Made by a program: the position numbers and the translations under genes. Positions 31,976 through 45,600 of a stretch of 64,000 nucleotides of DNA are shown here, in pieces (position 1 is the stretch's first letter; each line of letters begins with the position of its first letter). The notes under the pieces were generated by a model. That model was not told where the DNA came from, did no database searches, and saw only the letters and a program-made list of their open reading frames with translations. The DNA is from Strongylocentrotus purpuratus (lineage: Eukaryota; Echinodermata; Echinoidea; Camarodonta; Strongylocentrotidae). Where the stretch lies: positions 10,850,429-10,914,428 of the forward strand of contig NW_022145613.1 in assembly GCF_000002235.5 (NCBI RefSeq), given 5' to 3'.

Positions 31976-34179
31976 TTTCTTTCAAGTTTCTCTCAAGTTC
32001 CTCTCTCAACATTCGGGCAAATCTTCAAGCTAACAATTCAGTATGCCAACACACATAATATACTGATTAGCAGAAACTTGCACTGGTTTATTCTGTATCA
32101 ATCCTCATATAATATAAAAAAAAAACATTGTTTTCTTATTGAAAACTCAAATTCTAATTTGCATTCAACCTAGCAAATAATATAAATTCTCTAATTAGAA
32201 AATAATGCAAAAAAAACTCACTGAAAATAATCAGAAAATCCACTACAGTGAGTTGTTAAGTTTGAATGTTACGGTGAAAATGAAATAAATAATGGCAATT
32301 TTACATACCTATTTACATTAAAAGGTGTACAGCATGTTCATATAGACCTTCAGTTTTATTTCCTACAACACATTGATAAGACTTGTCAATTATTTGTCAA
32401 ACATGCTATGCAAAGACATTTGCATAATTTTACTACCTGTTGGAAAATGTTTGTCACTTCCCAAAGAACTGATACTCTAAACATTTCCCTGAAAGTGCCC
32501 CAATATGAAACTAAGCTGTCTTGACTATTGAAATGTAATCGCTGGCAAATTTAACATTTCAAATAGCGAAACACTGACATGCATAGTTCTTTTCATTTGT
32601 ATGCTCCCCCTCTCTCTGCTTTATATGAAATCTACACACATTGTAGTTTTCAAACACACAATTCAGGAATGCTAGATAGCTTCTATTGGAATGATTTTGT
32701 TGAACATATATATTTATGTTCAAAATGAAGATTAAAAATCACTAGAAATTCAATTTAATTATTTCAATGCTGATTCCATATAAACATCTACAAAAGTTAT
32801 TATCTGTAGTTTTTAGTGGTTTAATATGATACATTCTTTAATATGATACATTTATGTTATACTTTAACAGCACAAATGCATGCTCACAACAAAATAGGTT
32901 ATAGAAACTGACAAAGCAATTCAGTGTGAAAATCTACTATGATTAACAAATTATTCAAATAACTGCCTCTTCGATAAATGTCTCTTTTAAATGACTATAA
33001 TATTTTGGCCTAGTTTACAGCGTATTTACCAGTTATACTATTATCTTGCACCATACAACTTAATGCATAGGCCATTCCTGAAAGTTTTAAAGCACCAAAA
33101 TATGATGAACACAAAATCAATTTACATCGGTAGAACTTGCCTGCCTGCCGAAGCCTTCAAAACAACTTCAATATCGTATGTACAATAACTACATCAGCTG
33201 ATAATTTATGTACATCTCTACATCTATGTACAGTCGGGAATCACACAGCCCAGCTGTGGCTTGCTTGCAAACAAAAACAAAACTAAGTATTGCATCAAAT
33301 GCATAATTAACCACTATTCAAATGAACTTCCTAATAAATAACATGCACTGTACATTCGAGCAAATTCCAAACAACAATCTACATACGATGTTTAGTATTT
33401 ACACTTCTTGCTTGGCAACTAGAATTTCAAATTCTAACTGTACATTTTGCAAGAAAGCAGAAAAGGTGATACGTTGGTTACAAAATACAAAAAGTGATTC
33501 ACATGAAGTACTATATTTGGAAATTGGAAATTGGCCTCTTGGCATTTGGCATAAGGACAACAAGACTTTGTGATTTGTTTTGATCAATAAGACCCACACC
33601 CCTTTAAATTAAAAAATGGCAAATTCAAGACATTGCCTTTGGTACAACAGGTGATTTGACCTAGTAACTGTTCATATGATAAAACGATGAGAATCAGTCC
33701 AGGGAGATTTTTAAACAGAGAAAATTGAAAATTGAAAAAGATAACATATGGAAAGAAAAATATAAAGGAAAGTGTAAAGAATAATAGAAAGTGATAGGTG
33801 ATTCAGAGAAAAAGGTTGACAGAGATATGTAATAGTATCCTGTTAAAATTGGAGCATTAAATCTACAGAACTATGATTGATAAGGTAGAAAGAAAAACAA
33901 AACTTTCTTTGTTGTTGAAAGGGCAATCTCAAGATAATTTGTTTGCTGCGAAAACAATTTCTCTCCTTTTCTTATTACAAATTTTTTTGGTAAGCGATTT
34001 CAAAGTACTTTTTTTGCCTTTCACGATTGATTCAAGTGCTATTTTTTTTTCTATATCAAAAGGCATGTATCAAATTGACTTTGGGTAAAAATTGGTACTA
34101 CCGTCAACAGTACTGAGCGGTTCAAACAGAGTATCCACATCGTGCACGAGAGTCATTAATACAAATCGTCTTCTGATAC

Positions 34180-34355
34180 AGCAAACCTGTCTATTAAGGT
34201 CACCCAAGGGAAACAAAGTGACCACTGTAGGGAGGTGGCCTTCCTAGACAGGTTCTACAACACACATTTCTCTCTCTCAAGGGAGACAAAATGCTTGACC
34301 ACTATACACAGGTGGCCTATATAGAGAGGTGGCTACTACCACAGGTTCGACTGTA
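34180..34355. repeat. Laddered short repeat (GGTCACC / GTGGCC units)
   Basis: Two to three partial units with a shared theme: AAGGTCACCCAAGGGAAACA...GTGACCACTGTAGGGAGGTGGCC...GACAGGTTCTAC, then GACCACTATACACAGGTGGCC...AGAGAGGTGGC...ACAGGTTCGACTGTAC. It is non-coding and looks like a dispersed repeat. Confidence 0.5.
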
Positions 34356-34894
34356 CATTTTATGTTGATTTTAAAAATTAAATTAAGGAGTTGATATAAG
34401 GCATCAGACATAAAACAAAACATGAAGTTGATTTCAAAACTTCACAAATTTAAACTTGACTAAAGTAATACTAAATAATTTTACTTTGTCTGAAAGTTTG
34501 CAATAAAATGTCTGGATATTTCCATCATTTTATAAGAACATGGTTCAAATAATATAGATGACCAAAGTCAATGCTAGCACCTGTAGTTATACATACACAA
34601 TATTAGATTTCAGTAAGTAATCTTAACTATTTCTTGGCTAGAAAACCCAAAACAAAAGGACTGCAAGTGGCTATATTTATACTGAAAACAAATTACAAGT
34701 TCAAAGTTCTGTGCCCTTTTTATCGCCGAGTCGGTGCATCAGTATCGCCCTTGAATACAAAAAAGTATTTACAAACTGCCACTTTAGCAAATTATATTCT
34801 AATATTTTTTGCAAAAGTAGTCTTGTCAATGTGTACAGAAAAGGGAACAATTACATTTTTCCAAGTTGTACTGGTTACATTTGCTGATTTGTTC

Positions 34895-34900
34895 TTTATT
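34895..34900 (-). terminator. OSR: Candidate Osr polyadenylation signal
   Basis: TTTATT on the + strand (AATAAA on the - strand) is the first canonical signal below the Osr stop, implying a 3' UTR of about 340 bases. Further copies near 32096 and 32350 would allow a longer form. Confidence 0.45.
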
Positions 34901-35230
34901 AAGTATTTAATCATTCTTCCCTGTTCACAGTGTCTCAAAAGATGGAAAGTCCAACAACGAAAGATTGATCATCACAGCCTATAGTATGATACATAGTGAT
35001 GCATTTGAAGAAATGTCAATAATATCCTCGACTAAATTTCAACCTCTGCTGTGCCAGACAGTCAAGCAAGTGTAGGAAGTTCATCAGCTTGGATACAAGA
35101 CTTCTCAAAGGGTCAAGGATACTCAAAGTACTCTTAGTCTCATCCATTCACCAATGATGACCCTATGAAGCACTTCATCAGTCTTCGTTGGACACCTTGA
35201 AGAGAGTCATAGGACAATTTAAGTCTTTCA

Positions 35231-35627
35231 TCAGTTGGCAACCTCTACAAGTGTGGCGCAACCGGAGTGCATGGGCTCGTTCGTCATCGACCCCGTCGTG
35301 CCGGCGGCCGCGGCAGCCGCAGCAGCAGCAGCGGCTGCAGCCTGGATGGCCCCGACACACTCGTTGTGGGTGAAGCTGTGCCGCCTCAGGTCGCAGTTCC
35401 GCCTGAACACCTTGCCGCAGTTTGGACAGTTGAAAGGTTTGATGTCGGTGTGCGTCAGGAGATGGGTCTTGAGGTTACTCCGCTGGTTGAAGGTTCGGCC
35501 GCAGGTGGCGCACTTGTGGGGCGACTGCTGCATGTGGAGGGTCTTGTGGACGGCCAGGGTCCTCGCTTGGCAGAAGCCTTTCCCGCACTCTCCGCATTTG
35601 AAGGGTTTCTCCTTGGAATGGATGTAC
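35231..35627 (-). CDS. OSR: Osr last coding exon with fingers 3-5 and poly-Ala tail
   Basis: Begins [20 protein letters not shown], completing finger 2, and ends LVEVAN with TGA at 35233-35231. Thirteen alanines use mixed GCN codons (GCT, GCA, GCC, GCG), so the run is not a pure trinucleotide expansion. The tail after the last finger (NECVGAIQ-Ala13[10 protein letters not shown]...) has no counterpart in human OSR2. Confidence 0.97.
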
Positions 35628-38600
35628 CTGGGATAGTGAGAACAATTAATGAAAAACAAAATTCATAAGAAAAAGGTCTTTGTTCAAGTCATAGACACCA
35701 GGGGTTAATTTCTTTTTCAAGACCATCATAAGTCTAAGTTAATGGACATCCCAATGAAATATGTATTGTTAAACGACAGTTTCGAGTTACTGGCCAAAGG
35801 AATATTTTATAACATATTGAAATATTTGGTTTGCATAATGTTCAAAAGATTCTCTAGACAACCTCAACAGCTTTGTCTACCAATGACTACAATGCATGCA
35901 AAATAACCATCCCCTAAAAAAAATAGTAGAATAAAAAGATATGATACAATACTAAAAATTTGCAACAATGACAATTGATTTTATTCATTTAAATTTTTTT
36001 CTTCATACTAATGAATAAACAAAAAAATGTATTTTAACATGGTTCTTCCCTTTTTATATGAGGAACTAGATTGCAGCAAAAAATGCTACTTCAAGAGAAA
36101 ACACAAGAAAGTCCTTCCTGTGTCATCGGCATAAACATGGTAGTCCAGCTTCCTAAAAGTACATTATTTCAGAAGCATGTTCCCAATCTAGAATAGTTCA
36201 CATGAACTTTTTGTGTTTTCAAAACATATTTGTTTCCTTCTTTAACCACACGTTCGGCTGGAAGTCAGGTTGGCTTGGATTTCACTTCACAATAGGTATA
36301 AATCTGACTATTTTCAAGATCAGTTATCAATAAGGTTAAAAGGGAACTCACAGAAGGGCAAGGAGCTCTTTGTTTGAAAAAATAATATTTATGTGGTGGC
36401 AAGACCACTGCACTTTACCGTTTACAAGTCAGGAATGAAATCAGATAATTCTGAGCATGAACTAAATCGAGTAGCACAAGTCTGCATGGGGAAGTGCAAG
36501 AGGGAACTTTGAAGGAGGGTTTGGAAAGTTTAGATGGAAAAGAGCAAATAGCTGAGAGGTTACCAAGAGAGTCGAAGTTCAAATACTCTTCATGGGTAAA
36601 AGTAAAATCTTACTGCATAGAGCAGGGATGAAAAAACAAGGTACTAAATGTGATCTAATTGAAGCTACAAAGAAAAGGTATTTGTCTAGGAAGGGTGGGA
36701 ATGAACTTATGAATGAATGAATTATATGAACAAAACATAGCACCACAGGTTCTGAATATAAGTGAAACATTTTAATGAAAGCTTTTACCCCCAAAAAATG
36801 TATATATTCCTTTCTTGATTTATTCTAGAGTGTTCCACAAGAACAAGGGAAAAGCCTTAGCTTAATTTACTGTTCTCAAAAACTTCATTTTTAAAGGAGA
36901 AATCTGTCATCTCCGTCTCGCTCTCTCTCAGACCTCATCCGTTTTTCACATCTTCTCTTCCTCCTCCTCCAAACTGGGAATTAGGGTAGCGAAGGTTACC
37001 CCTCTTTCCCAGGTGTGAGGCTCTTTCAGCCATCTCTTGCCGCTAACGAGGGTACCAGGCCGACCCAGCCATCCGCAAGATAGGCGGGGTCATACCATCC
37101 AAAGATGCCTTGCTAGCTGGCCGCTGCCGCCAAAACCAAAACCGCTACTTGCTGCTCGCTCAAGAGCAGAAGTTTTGGGCATCTGCTGGGTGATCCAGCG
37201 AGATTAAGCGCTCCTTGTCCCCTTGATCAGGGCATGACAGACAAGGCAACCTGCTAAACTCATTCTGGATAATCTCCGGCTTCCCTCCTCAAGTGCTCTT
37301 GGCGGTCAAAGCATTATCTCATCATCTCCACCAGCAACAAGATGATCTACCCAGGTATCGAGGTGAGGTGAGTATAGGGGTCGAGGGGGGAGGAAGTCCA
37401 GGGTTATCATAGAGTTTACTCTGGTATGAACGTGGGTTATAATTGGATATTACCGTCTTTAATTGTTCCCATCTTGTTCCGGGATATTACCCCCAAATTG
37501 TGCTGTATCCTTTGGTTACACCACAAAGAAATCTCAGGTATGATTGATGGGCTTACACTCCTAGAGCTCCCAGCTTGCCCCCATTCCCACCAAAATACAT
37601 CTTGGAGTTTTGTTAGGTTTTTAACTCTGTGATAGACTTTTTTTTAATGATCCTTCTCTTTCAAAACTTTAATTCTTGTTTCAAAGAAGAGATCATTGAT
37701 TTTGATATGTTAAAGGATTAATGTAAGGTAATTTAAGGGAATATAAGGGAATAAGGATGACAGCTGAGGACAGACTCAGGAAACACTCTAAGATTGAAGT
37801 TGCGAATTCATTTAAGCAACTGCAGGTACAAAGAAAGACATAAACCTAGCTAGCATCAGCAAGTTTTCAGCATACTGCCCTCTTTTGGCAAACCAAATGT
37901 AATATACTTATCTTGGTGATAGGATCTAATCTAGGTATTTATGATAATGATAATTGAGAATACTTGTTGATTTTAAATTCGGAATTGAATATGTTTTTAG
38001 TCTTTGCAATCAAATTTCTGTTTCATTATACAGAAGTTTTCGATATTTATTATTTTTATCATCATTATTATATTATCACTATTTTTTATATTAAACAGTA
38101 TGATCGTAATGCTATATTTTTTGTTGTTTTTTGGTTTTGTCCTGGGCTTTTATATGTTTCCTTTGTTGGACAAGTGATTTCAAAGAAAACAATAGATGCA
38201 GGTATATATGGACAAAGCTTTGGAAGGTGAAGAGAAAACAAATCTCCAAATCCCCAACTACCTAAAGTCTGGCGACCAGGTGTGCTTGTCTGGCGCCCTC
38301 GTCTGTGCCGATTCTGTCGATTCTGCTTGCTTGAGGTGACACGAGCAACCTTATCTGCGCTCTGGGATTAAAGGTAAAGACCAGTATTGGTAACGCCCCA
38401 ATTTCAAAAAATGAAATGGAAGCTCTCATTACCAATCATGTGAAAGAATATGTTTTGACTAATACATGATGATAACAAATTTGCCGGGAAACCGCCTACT
38501 TATTCATATATTTGGTAAATTTATTTCTCTCATGGTCGTGTGAGAGAGATAGGGTAGTCCCATATACATCTTTCTGTGTATAGTGCTTGTAACTTTACGA

Positions 38601-41600
38601 AGAATGGGCCAAATTTCTTATCATTTTGATGATTCCAGAACCTTGCAGAAGCTAGATGCTAGATGATCAACCTTTTCTGATCGATTCCACAACGTTTCTT
38701 TCACAATGCAATCGCATGACCATTACTGGTCTTTACCTTTAACTCTTTTACGACTTGTAGTTTAACACCGAGTTTGGCATGGCCAGATAACGCTTGGTGC
38801 TAAATACTCAATTTGCCAATCGGTTTGTATGCTTAGACCGGAAGCTCGTGAGATAATGGTATTTACCGACAGATAAAACCACCTTGATGAAGGAGGATGG
38901 AAGCTAAAAAACATAAATAACCTCTGAAAGACCTCTGAAAAAGTACATCCTTTAGAATTGTTCAAAAGGATATCTCTTTGAGGAAAAGGTGGCACTACAG
39001 TTACTTCCGAAATATAAACATCAACTATTTGCGATTAACGCTTCTTAGTGGTACCAAAATACATTTTTTTAGGGCAGAAGATTGAAGTTGTGCTTCTTTT
39101 CAGCATTTAAAATTGTTAACTTAATCTTTGAATGCAAAAAGTATATATATATTGTAACATATAGTATCTTATATGTGATATAATTTTTTCAGAATCATTC
39201 CCTTGTGAAATGTAATTTATTTATATTTCTAAATGAGCATATTTCAGTAATAAATAATAGACACTTTTTTCACCTGAAGAGAAATGTACTTCAAACAGTC
39301 AAAATACACCACTAAATAGGTAAGGGTAAACAAAAAAACAGTGAAAAGAATAGCTTACCACTTTGGCAAAAGCTACAAAGAGAGAATGAATTTTTGTGAA
39401 TTTGATTATATACTTGTAATCTACTAATTTAAGCATTTCCTCACACTTAATTTTTGCAAGTGTTTTAGACTCCCTCATCACTGCTTCTAATTTGTCATCT
39501 TAATTCTCTTTTGACAAACACCTTGCTTCTCAAGCTGTCACTCAAGATCCCTGGTCCAGATAAGACCAGGTCTAACAACAGAACCGGAAGGCGATGTCAG
39601 AGATAAGTGTGCCCAGATCGTGTAGGTACTGGACCCGATCATTGTTTACTGCGGAGGCGTACAGTAAGGTGCAAGCGAGATGTTTACTATCGTTACTAAC
39701 CAAACTTCCTGACGTTAAAACAGTTTGTAAAGCAACCCACGCATATAGAAAGAGGTTACTGAAGAGTCATTTTATATAATAAATGATAAATCATTAACAA
39801 TAAATATCAATAAATATAAAAAACATGCCCTTCAAAATTGTATCACGAATACAGTCATCTGATAAACAATTTTTTGTTTCCTTTCTGAATTTTAATAAAT
39901 GATCTTTGTTAAAACATGGGACTGGCAAGTCCATTTAACCTTCAAACTTATGGTGGCTCAAGAAAATGGTGGGTAGTTTCTTAATACACTTCACAATATC
40001 ATTTAAGGCTGTGTAGGTATCAAATCAAAAATCTACAGTTCCTTTGTTCAAGAGAAAACAAGAAGATGGTCGAAATAGAATGCAGAAAAGCATGATTATA
40101 ACAAAATTTACTTTTAAATGCCACAAAGATCCTCCACATGTAAACTAATTGGTACAAAGTAATGCGTCCATTAAATTTTATACAGATCCTGCATTTTACT
40201 TCTTGTATTACACTAAATATAAACCAAATGGAACATTATAACATCTTCAATCATTGTAAAACTATCAATTGGTCAGATAAATGAGACATTTACAATATCT
40301 GAGAATATCACTACCGTTTCTTTTTATCAGCTGATTGTCTTCTCTCTGAATCTATTCCAATTTATCATTCAAATAGTTTCAGAAGCTCAGTAACCTTTCT
40401 GTGTTAAAGAAAGGAGAAGCATGATACACACAATCGAGTTTGGTTCCTTTTAAAGTTCTTGAATCATTCCCTATTCCATTGAGGATGGTCTGTAAATACA
40501 TCTTCCAATATCATTGCCAAATTTACAAAAAACACTAGAATAGATACAGAAAAACTGTATAAATTTGTTAGCATTGTATGAATAGACTCGTCTATTTCAA
40601 ACCTCTTTAACTTCTCTGATACCACTATTAAAGTACAACTGCTTTTGAAGGAAGTACTTTTGGGTACTGTAAGCTTACTGTAAGATTGATATCCGACCAC
40701 TAAGACAACTTTTACAACAATTTTGGCCATATATGCCTATGCATATCTCAGAGGACATTACTGAAAAACAACGAGAGACAAAGCAAGGAGGCAGTGCATG
40801 ATTCACTTCAATTGAATCATCATCTCGTCTGGAAGATGGAAATATTGAATGAACTTATATGCCTCTCTTTCTCTCGATCCACACCCCAAAATAGGCCGAA
40901 TTATGACTGGCTTGAAAATATTTCAAATCCCAACTACATCTTAATACGGTTCGCTCAGGCACAGCCTGGTGAGTCGTTAATCTGGAGCGCGGATTTCATC
41001 ACCACGTGATTCAGACGACGGTGATAATTACCTGATACTTCTCGAACCAGATCAGGCGAGATTAAAACGCTAATCACGCATCGCGATTAAAAATGTCTAA
41101 GTCGGGGCGAATTTCAAACTGCTCCCTATGAAAACAAAGAGGTGACGCGTGTGTGGGAAAACACAAAGAAAACTTTGAGATGTTACTTTAATCCTTTAAA
41201 ACACTGATCATGGATCGTGATTCAAATTGTCAAAGCCAAGACATATATTTCAGACTGCTCCCTTGAGTACAAAAAGTTGGCGTGCGTGGAAAAACACAAA
41301 GAAAACTGTGAGATGTCGCTTTTAATCCCTCATTACTTTCACGAGACAATGGAAATATAGGTTAATAATGTTGTGAAGGTTGCGTGATGCATACCTAGTC
41401 AGAACATATGAGACCAACATAAAAAATGAAGAGAGTAAAGAAAATGGCTTTCTGTGGGTCTCATTACTGGCACCACCCTTTTGTCATAAAGATAGGTAAC
41501 TTCTAATTAATAATTCAACGCCCTTGACAGCCTGGGCTGCAAATGAGATCAAACCACTTATTTGAGAGCCAGAAAGCTATTAACTCTATGTCAAGGTATA

Positions 41601-42656
41601 TGAGTTATGGACCTTTTTGCTCTCAGAATACAAAACATATAGTACTAAAGCCAGGTATTAGTTTATTGAGACAATTGGAACATATAGCATTCAAAAGTTG
41701 TGGAAGCTTTGTTATGCCTATTAAATTAGGACATATGAAACCAAAAGGGACGGTGAAATATCGGGAAAACATGGCTTTCTTTGTATGTTTTTCTTTTAAT
41801 TATCCTTGGCATCTCAAGAGCTGCAATAAATCTACAAAACTTTGAATTAAATAGTTCTTTCAGTTACCTTACCATTGAAAGCTCTAAAGGTGTGTGTTTT
41901 GTGTTAAGTATGTTTTACAGCCAGCTTTCGATCATCCAGGCATGCTTTAATCTTAAATAGTTACATTAAGTGTACATTACATTAATTGCATTCAAGTTAA
42001 AGAGAGAAATATATTGAATATGAACAGATACATTGATATTGTTAATATCAAGGAAAAAAAGGCCCACATGGGAAAATCAGAAAGAGGGTTGCATAATGAA
42101 TTAAATTAAATTCATATCACATTTGTGACTAAGATATTTCAACGCTCCTTTAAGAAAAGTAATTAGACCTAAAAATTGAACTAATTATAACCTATTAATA
42201 TTGAAATTTACCCTCATACTTGGGGCACATTTAATGCTTGGGCAATGAATAAGCGTATAAAAGATCAGCATCTTAAGCAATCGGCCTGCCTTCTTAGATG
42301 GCCTGAGTGATAGCTGAGCAAATGCGATGCTTCGTAACTAGGGTGTGTTATAACATAGCGGAAGCAACTGCAAATCCAGTATTAATAGATAATCATCAAC
42401 GACCAGTTCTTGCTGTATTTCTTCAAATACAAGTTCAGCTAAGCCTCTCTCTCTCTCTTTCTCTCTATGTATATATATATATATCTATCTCTCTTTCTAT
42501 TTTTTCTTTCACTCATTCTCTTTCTTTCTGTCTCATTCTCCCAATCTTTCTCTCTCTTCTCCTTGTCTCTCATTCTTATTACATTTTTCTCATTATCTCC
42601 TTCTTTCTCTCTTTTAAACTCTCATTTTTATCAACTCCCCCCCCCCCCCCCTCTTT

Positions 42657-42687
<31 letters not shown>

Positions 42688-45600
42688 TTCATTTTTCAGA
42701 TCTTTCTCATTTTTGTTCAGCACAAATGTTTCTCTCTCTCTCTCTCTCTCTCTATCTCTATCTCTCTCTCATAAAAGTGATTCATGAATGACAAGTTAAT
42801 CCTAATCATAGATTACTGAGACACTACGACCAACAACTGTTTTCAATTTTGTACAAAAATCATAAATAATTATCATGAATATTTAATAAACTCCTCCCAT
42901 CTTGATTGACCACAAGAGATAAGAATCATTGGCCATTCTTCCTCAAAGCTGTGCCCTCCCTTTTTAATCATACCTCAAGCCATATCCGTCTTCCTTTGTC
43001 TTTTAAGGGGCAAGCGATTAAAATCACCCGTCTGCGCGTCCAATCCAATTCTTACTCAATTTGACCATTGAGTCTTATCCCTTTAATCACCCTCTACTCC
43101 TCTTACTCCTTAACCTCCTCCTTCTCGCAGAATGTCGAGGGTTCCTATGAGGAGTAACGTTAATCGTGGAACGCAACGCAAAGCGTTAAGAACACTCAGA
43201 GATAAGGATCATAAACATGTCCTTCCCAGTGTACTTCCTCTCATTAATGTTTCATATTTCTCCATTCGAAACTGATCTTTCCCTCTTCTTATAAACCCTT
43301 TCAACGCCAACATCTGATAAGAAGTTCCCATCCCATGTAATATGAACATGCCTTGGTGTCACAGGGGTTAAATATCTTGAACGCTCTCCTTCAACAGATC
43401 TCGTTGCCATTCTGGACAATGGGGGCATCATCACGTAGGGCGTGAATTAGGATTAAGAGGGGTGAAGGATTAAAGCATATCGTCTTAAATGACCAGCTGA
43501 ATCAAACAGTTGAAACAACTGTCCTTTTCTTTCTTTGAACATGAGTGATTTTGATAGTTTCTTTAATTTCCTGCCATAGATAATGTTACTTCAAATTTTA
43601 TAACAAGAAAACTAAAAATGTGAAGACTTTCCTAATTTCTTTCCTAAACTTTGCTCAAACATTTTTTGATAAAAAGAAAAATGTTTTTTGGCAAAGTGCC
43701 TTTTTGTGGCATAGTTCAGCATTTAGCTTCTACCATTGCTACTTCTTTTTTTATCATAATCATGTTCCTTGTTCTATTTTAGATCTTTCCTATGATTTCC
43801 CCGTTTCCTTCCTACTACTCTTTTGCTTCCTTCTATGTCTTCTACTTCTTCTACCTCATTTTTGTTCTCACCACTACAAAAATGCATCCTACAAAGTTTA
43901 TAGACATTCAGTCTCTGTGGAATAACTTTGAACATTGGTCAATCATGACATTCAAAACTTAGCTCTAAAGACAACATTTCTTGAAATTTAAGGGTAAATA
44001 TTTCTATTTGTTCCTTCAGATATAAGTCATCAATGTTTGCAATGCCTCACTCTCTTTATTTTACATTGATGCAACAAAATACATAACCTTTGAAAGTAAC
44101 CATTTCTTTGTATCAATACCAGAAAATTGATACAAGAGCAAACTAAATGAAAGTGTACAAACTGTCGCATCCACGATTCAAAGTCATTATCGGCGATGAC
44201 CTTGCAATGATATCTTCTCAATTAGGGGTAAAATTAAGGAGAGGAAATCGGGGAGAAAACCTGATAGCTGTCTGGTTATGGAGCTAAGACTTTCCTAATT
44301 CCTGGCTTCTGTTCTTCAGGAAACTTCCAAAGTCTTTCCAAGTCTTCTCACTTCCCAATAAGATACTCCGATTGCCAATTTGACTAATGAGGATGAGAAT
44401 CGTGAAATTTGAAGATGGTATTCAGGTTTCCTCCTTTCCATTGCTCAATTTGTGAGCAAATCTCTTTGAAAGGAACAAAATGCTTGGTTTGTTTGATTGT
44501 AATCATAGTATAAGAATTTAGGAAAGCCTTATCTGCTGTATTTTGTTATAATACCATTCTTTCTATCCTAAACAAAGCTTCAGAAACAATCAATCTTTAA
44601 GCTATTATCCCTCCCGCCCCTCCCCATTAGTGGAATTTGTATTTTGTAAGTAGATTCAATTCCTCACTTCTTTTCTTCATAGCTCATAACAGATTTTAGA
44701 AATCATGTTCAATCCATTCTTGCTTGTATGAGAAGAACAAAAGCTTCAAATAGAGCCAGCCCCCCTTTCAAAATATGTAACCACAAAACGTTAAAATTTC
44801 ATTTATTTTTTTCACAGGTAAGTTTCACTCTTTAGGATCATTTCTATGATATCTTTCTCCTTTTTACTAATATCAAAAATTTATGGTTTTGATATTAATT
44901 TCTTGATTTCCTTTTTTCATAAATTCTTTTTTTTCCCTTCAGACTATATATGCAAATCAGCTCTCAGACTGAACTGTGACGGGTTAAGCCTAAGAAGCAG
45001 AGAGTCACGTTGCCACATAGACCCTAAGGTTCATGTATTTTGGTGAGGGTGTGCCCGTGGCATTCAGTGTCACAGAAATTACAGTAAAGGCTTAAGGTAT
45101 TAGCCAAAAAACCTTATACGACGCAAGAAACATGATACAATTCTATGACTGTGCCATGAATGTAACTCCGACTCGACGCGGAGCACAAGACGCGAGCCGA
45201 GATCGGAAAGAGAGAGGAAAAAAACATGTCAAAGAGTTGCCCACAAACCCTCGCAGCCGCTGACTACTGAATTATGTATTCTCATTAATGATTAATCCGA
45301 TATTCATTTGGCAGGGAAATAAAATCAGTAGTTAGGAATAAGATTTAGGGGGGATTAGTGGTTGCCGGGGGGCACGCCCTCCCGGCTTAATCCCGCATTC
45401 TATGATATCAAAGTCAATTTGGTTAATCTGCGACGTGTTTGGAGACTTGTGAATCACGCAAGAGGGGGCTGATGAATTACTGAACGCCAGCGGATCACGT
45501 CGTTCATGGATCTAAGCAAAGTCACTTGGAGATTTATTCTTGTGGATTGTGCGGCTATGTCTCAACTCGGCAATGCGAGGCACATGACAGGTCTCGACCA

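Larger units (their letters stand above)
28700..34890. other. Convergent intergenic region between GLS and Osr
   Basis: AT-rich, no gene recognised. It holds a GA-rich tract (30541-30850), a TTAA element (31112-31613), a CT-rich tract (31618-31975) and a laddered repeat (34180-34355). The 116-codon + strand frame at 34634-34984 overlaps the predicted Osr 3' UTR in antisense, has no recognisable similarity, and is not called a gene. Confidence 0.7.

Noticed and set aside
34634-34984. 116-codon + strand frame beginning MARKPKTKGLQ
   Set aside because: No recognisable domain, AT-driven composition, and it overlaps the predicted Osr 3' UTR in antisense.
35235-35668. Two 133-codon + strand frames and a third shorter one
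   Set aside because: Shadows of the Osr finger exon, whose - strand reading gives canonical C2H2 fingers.
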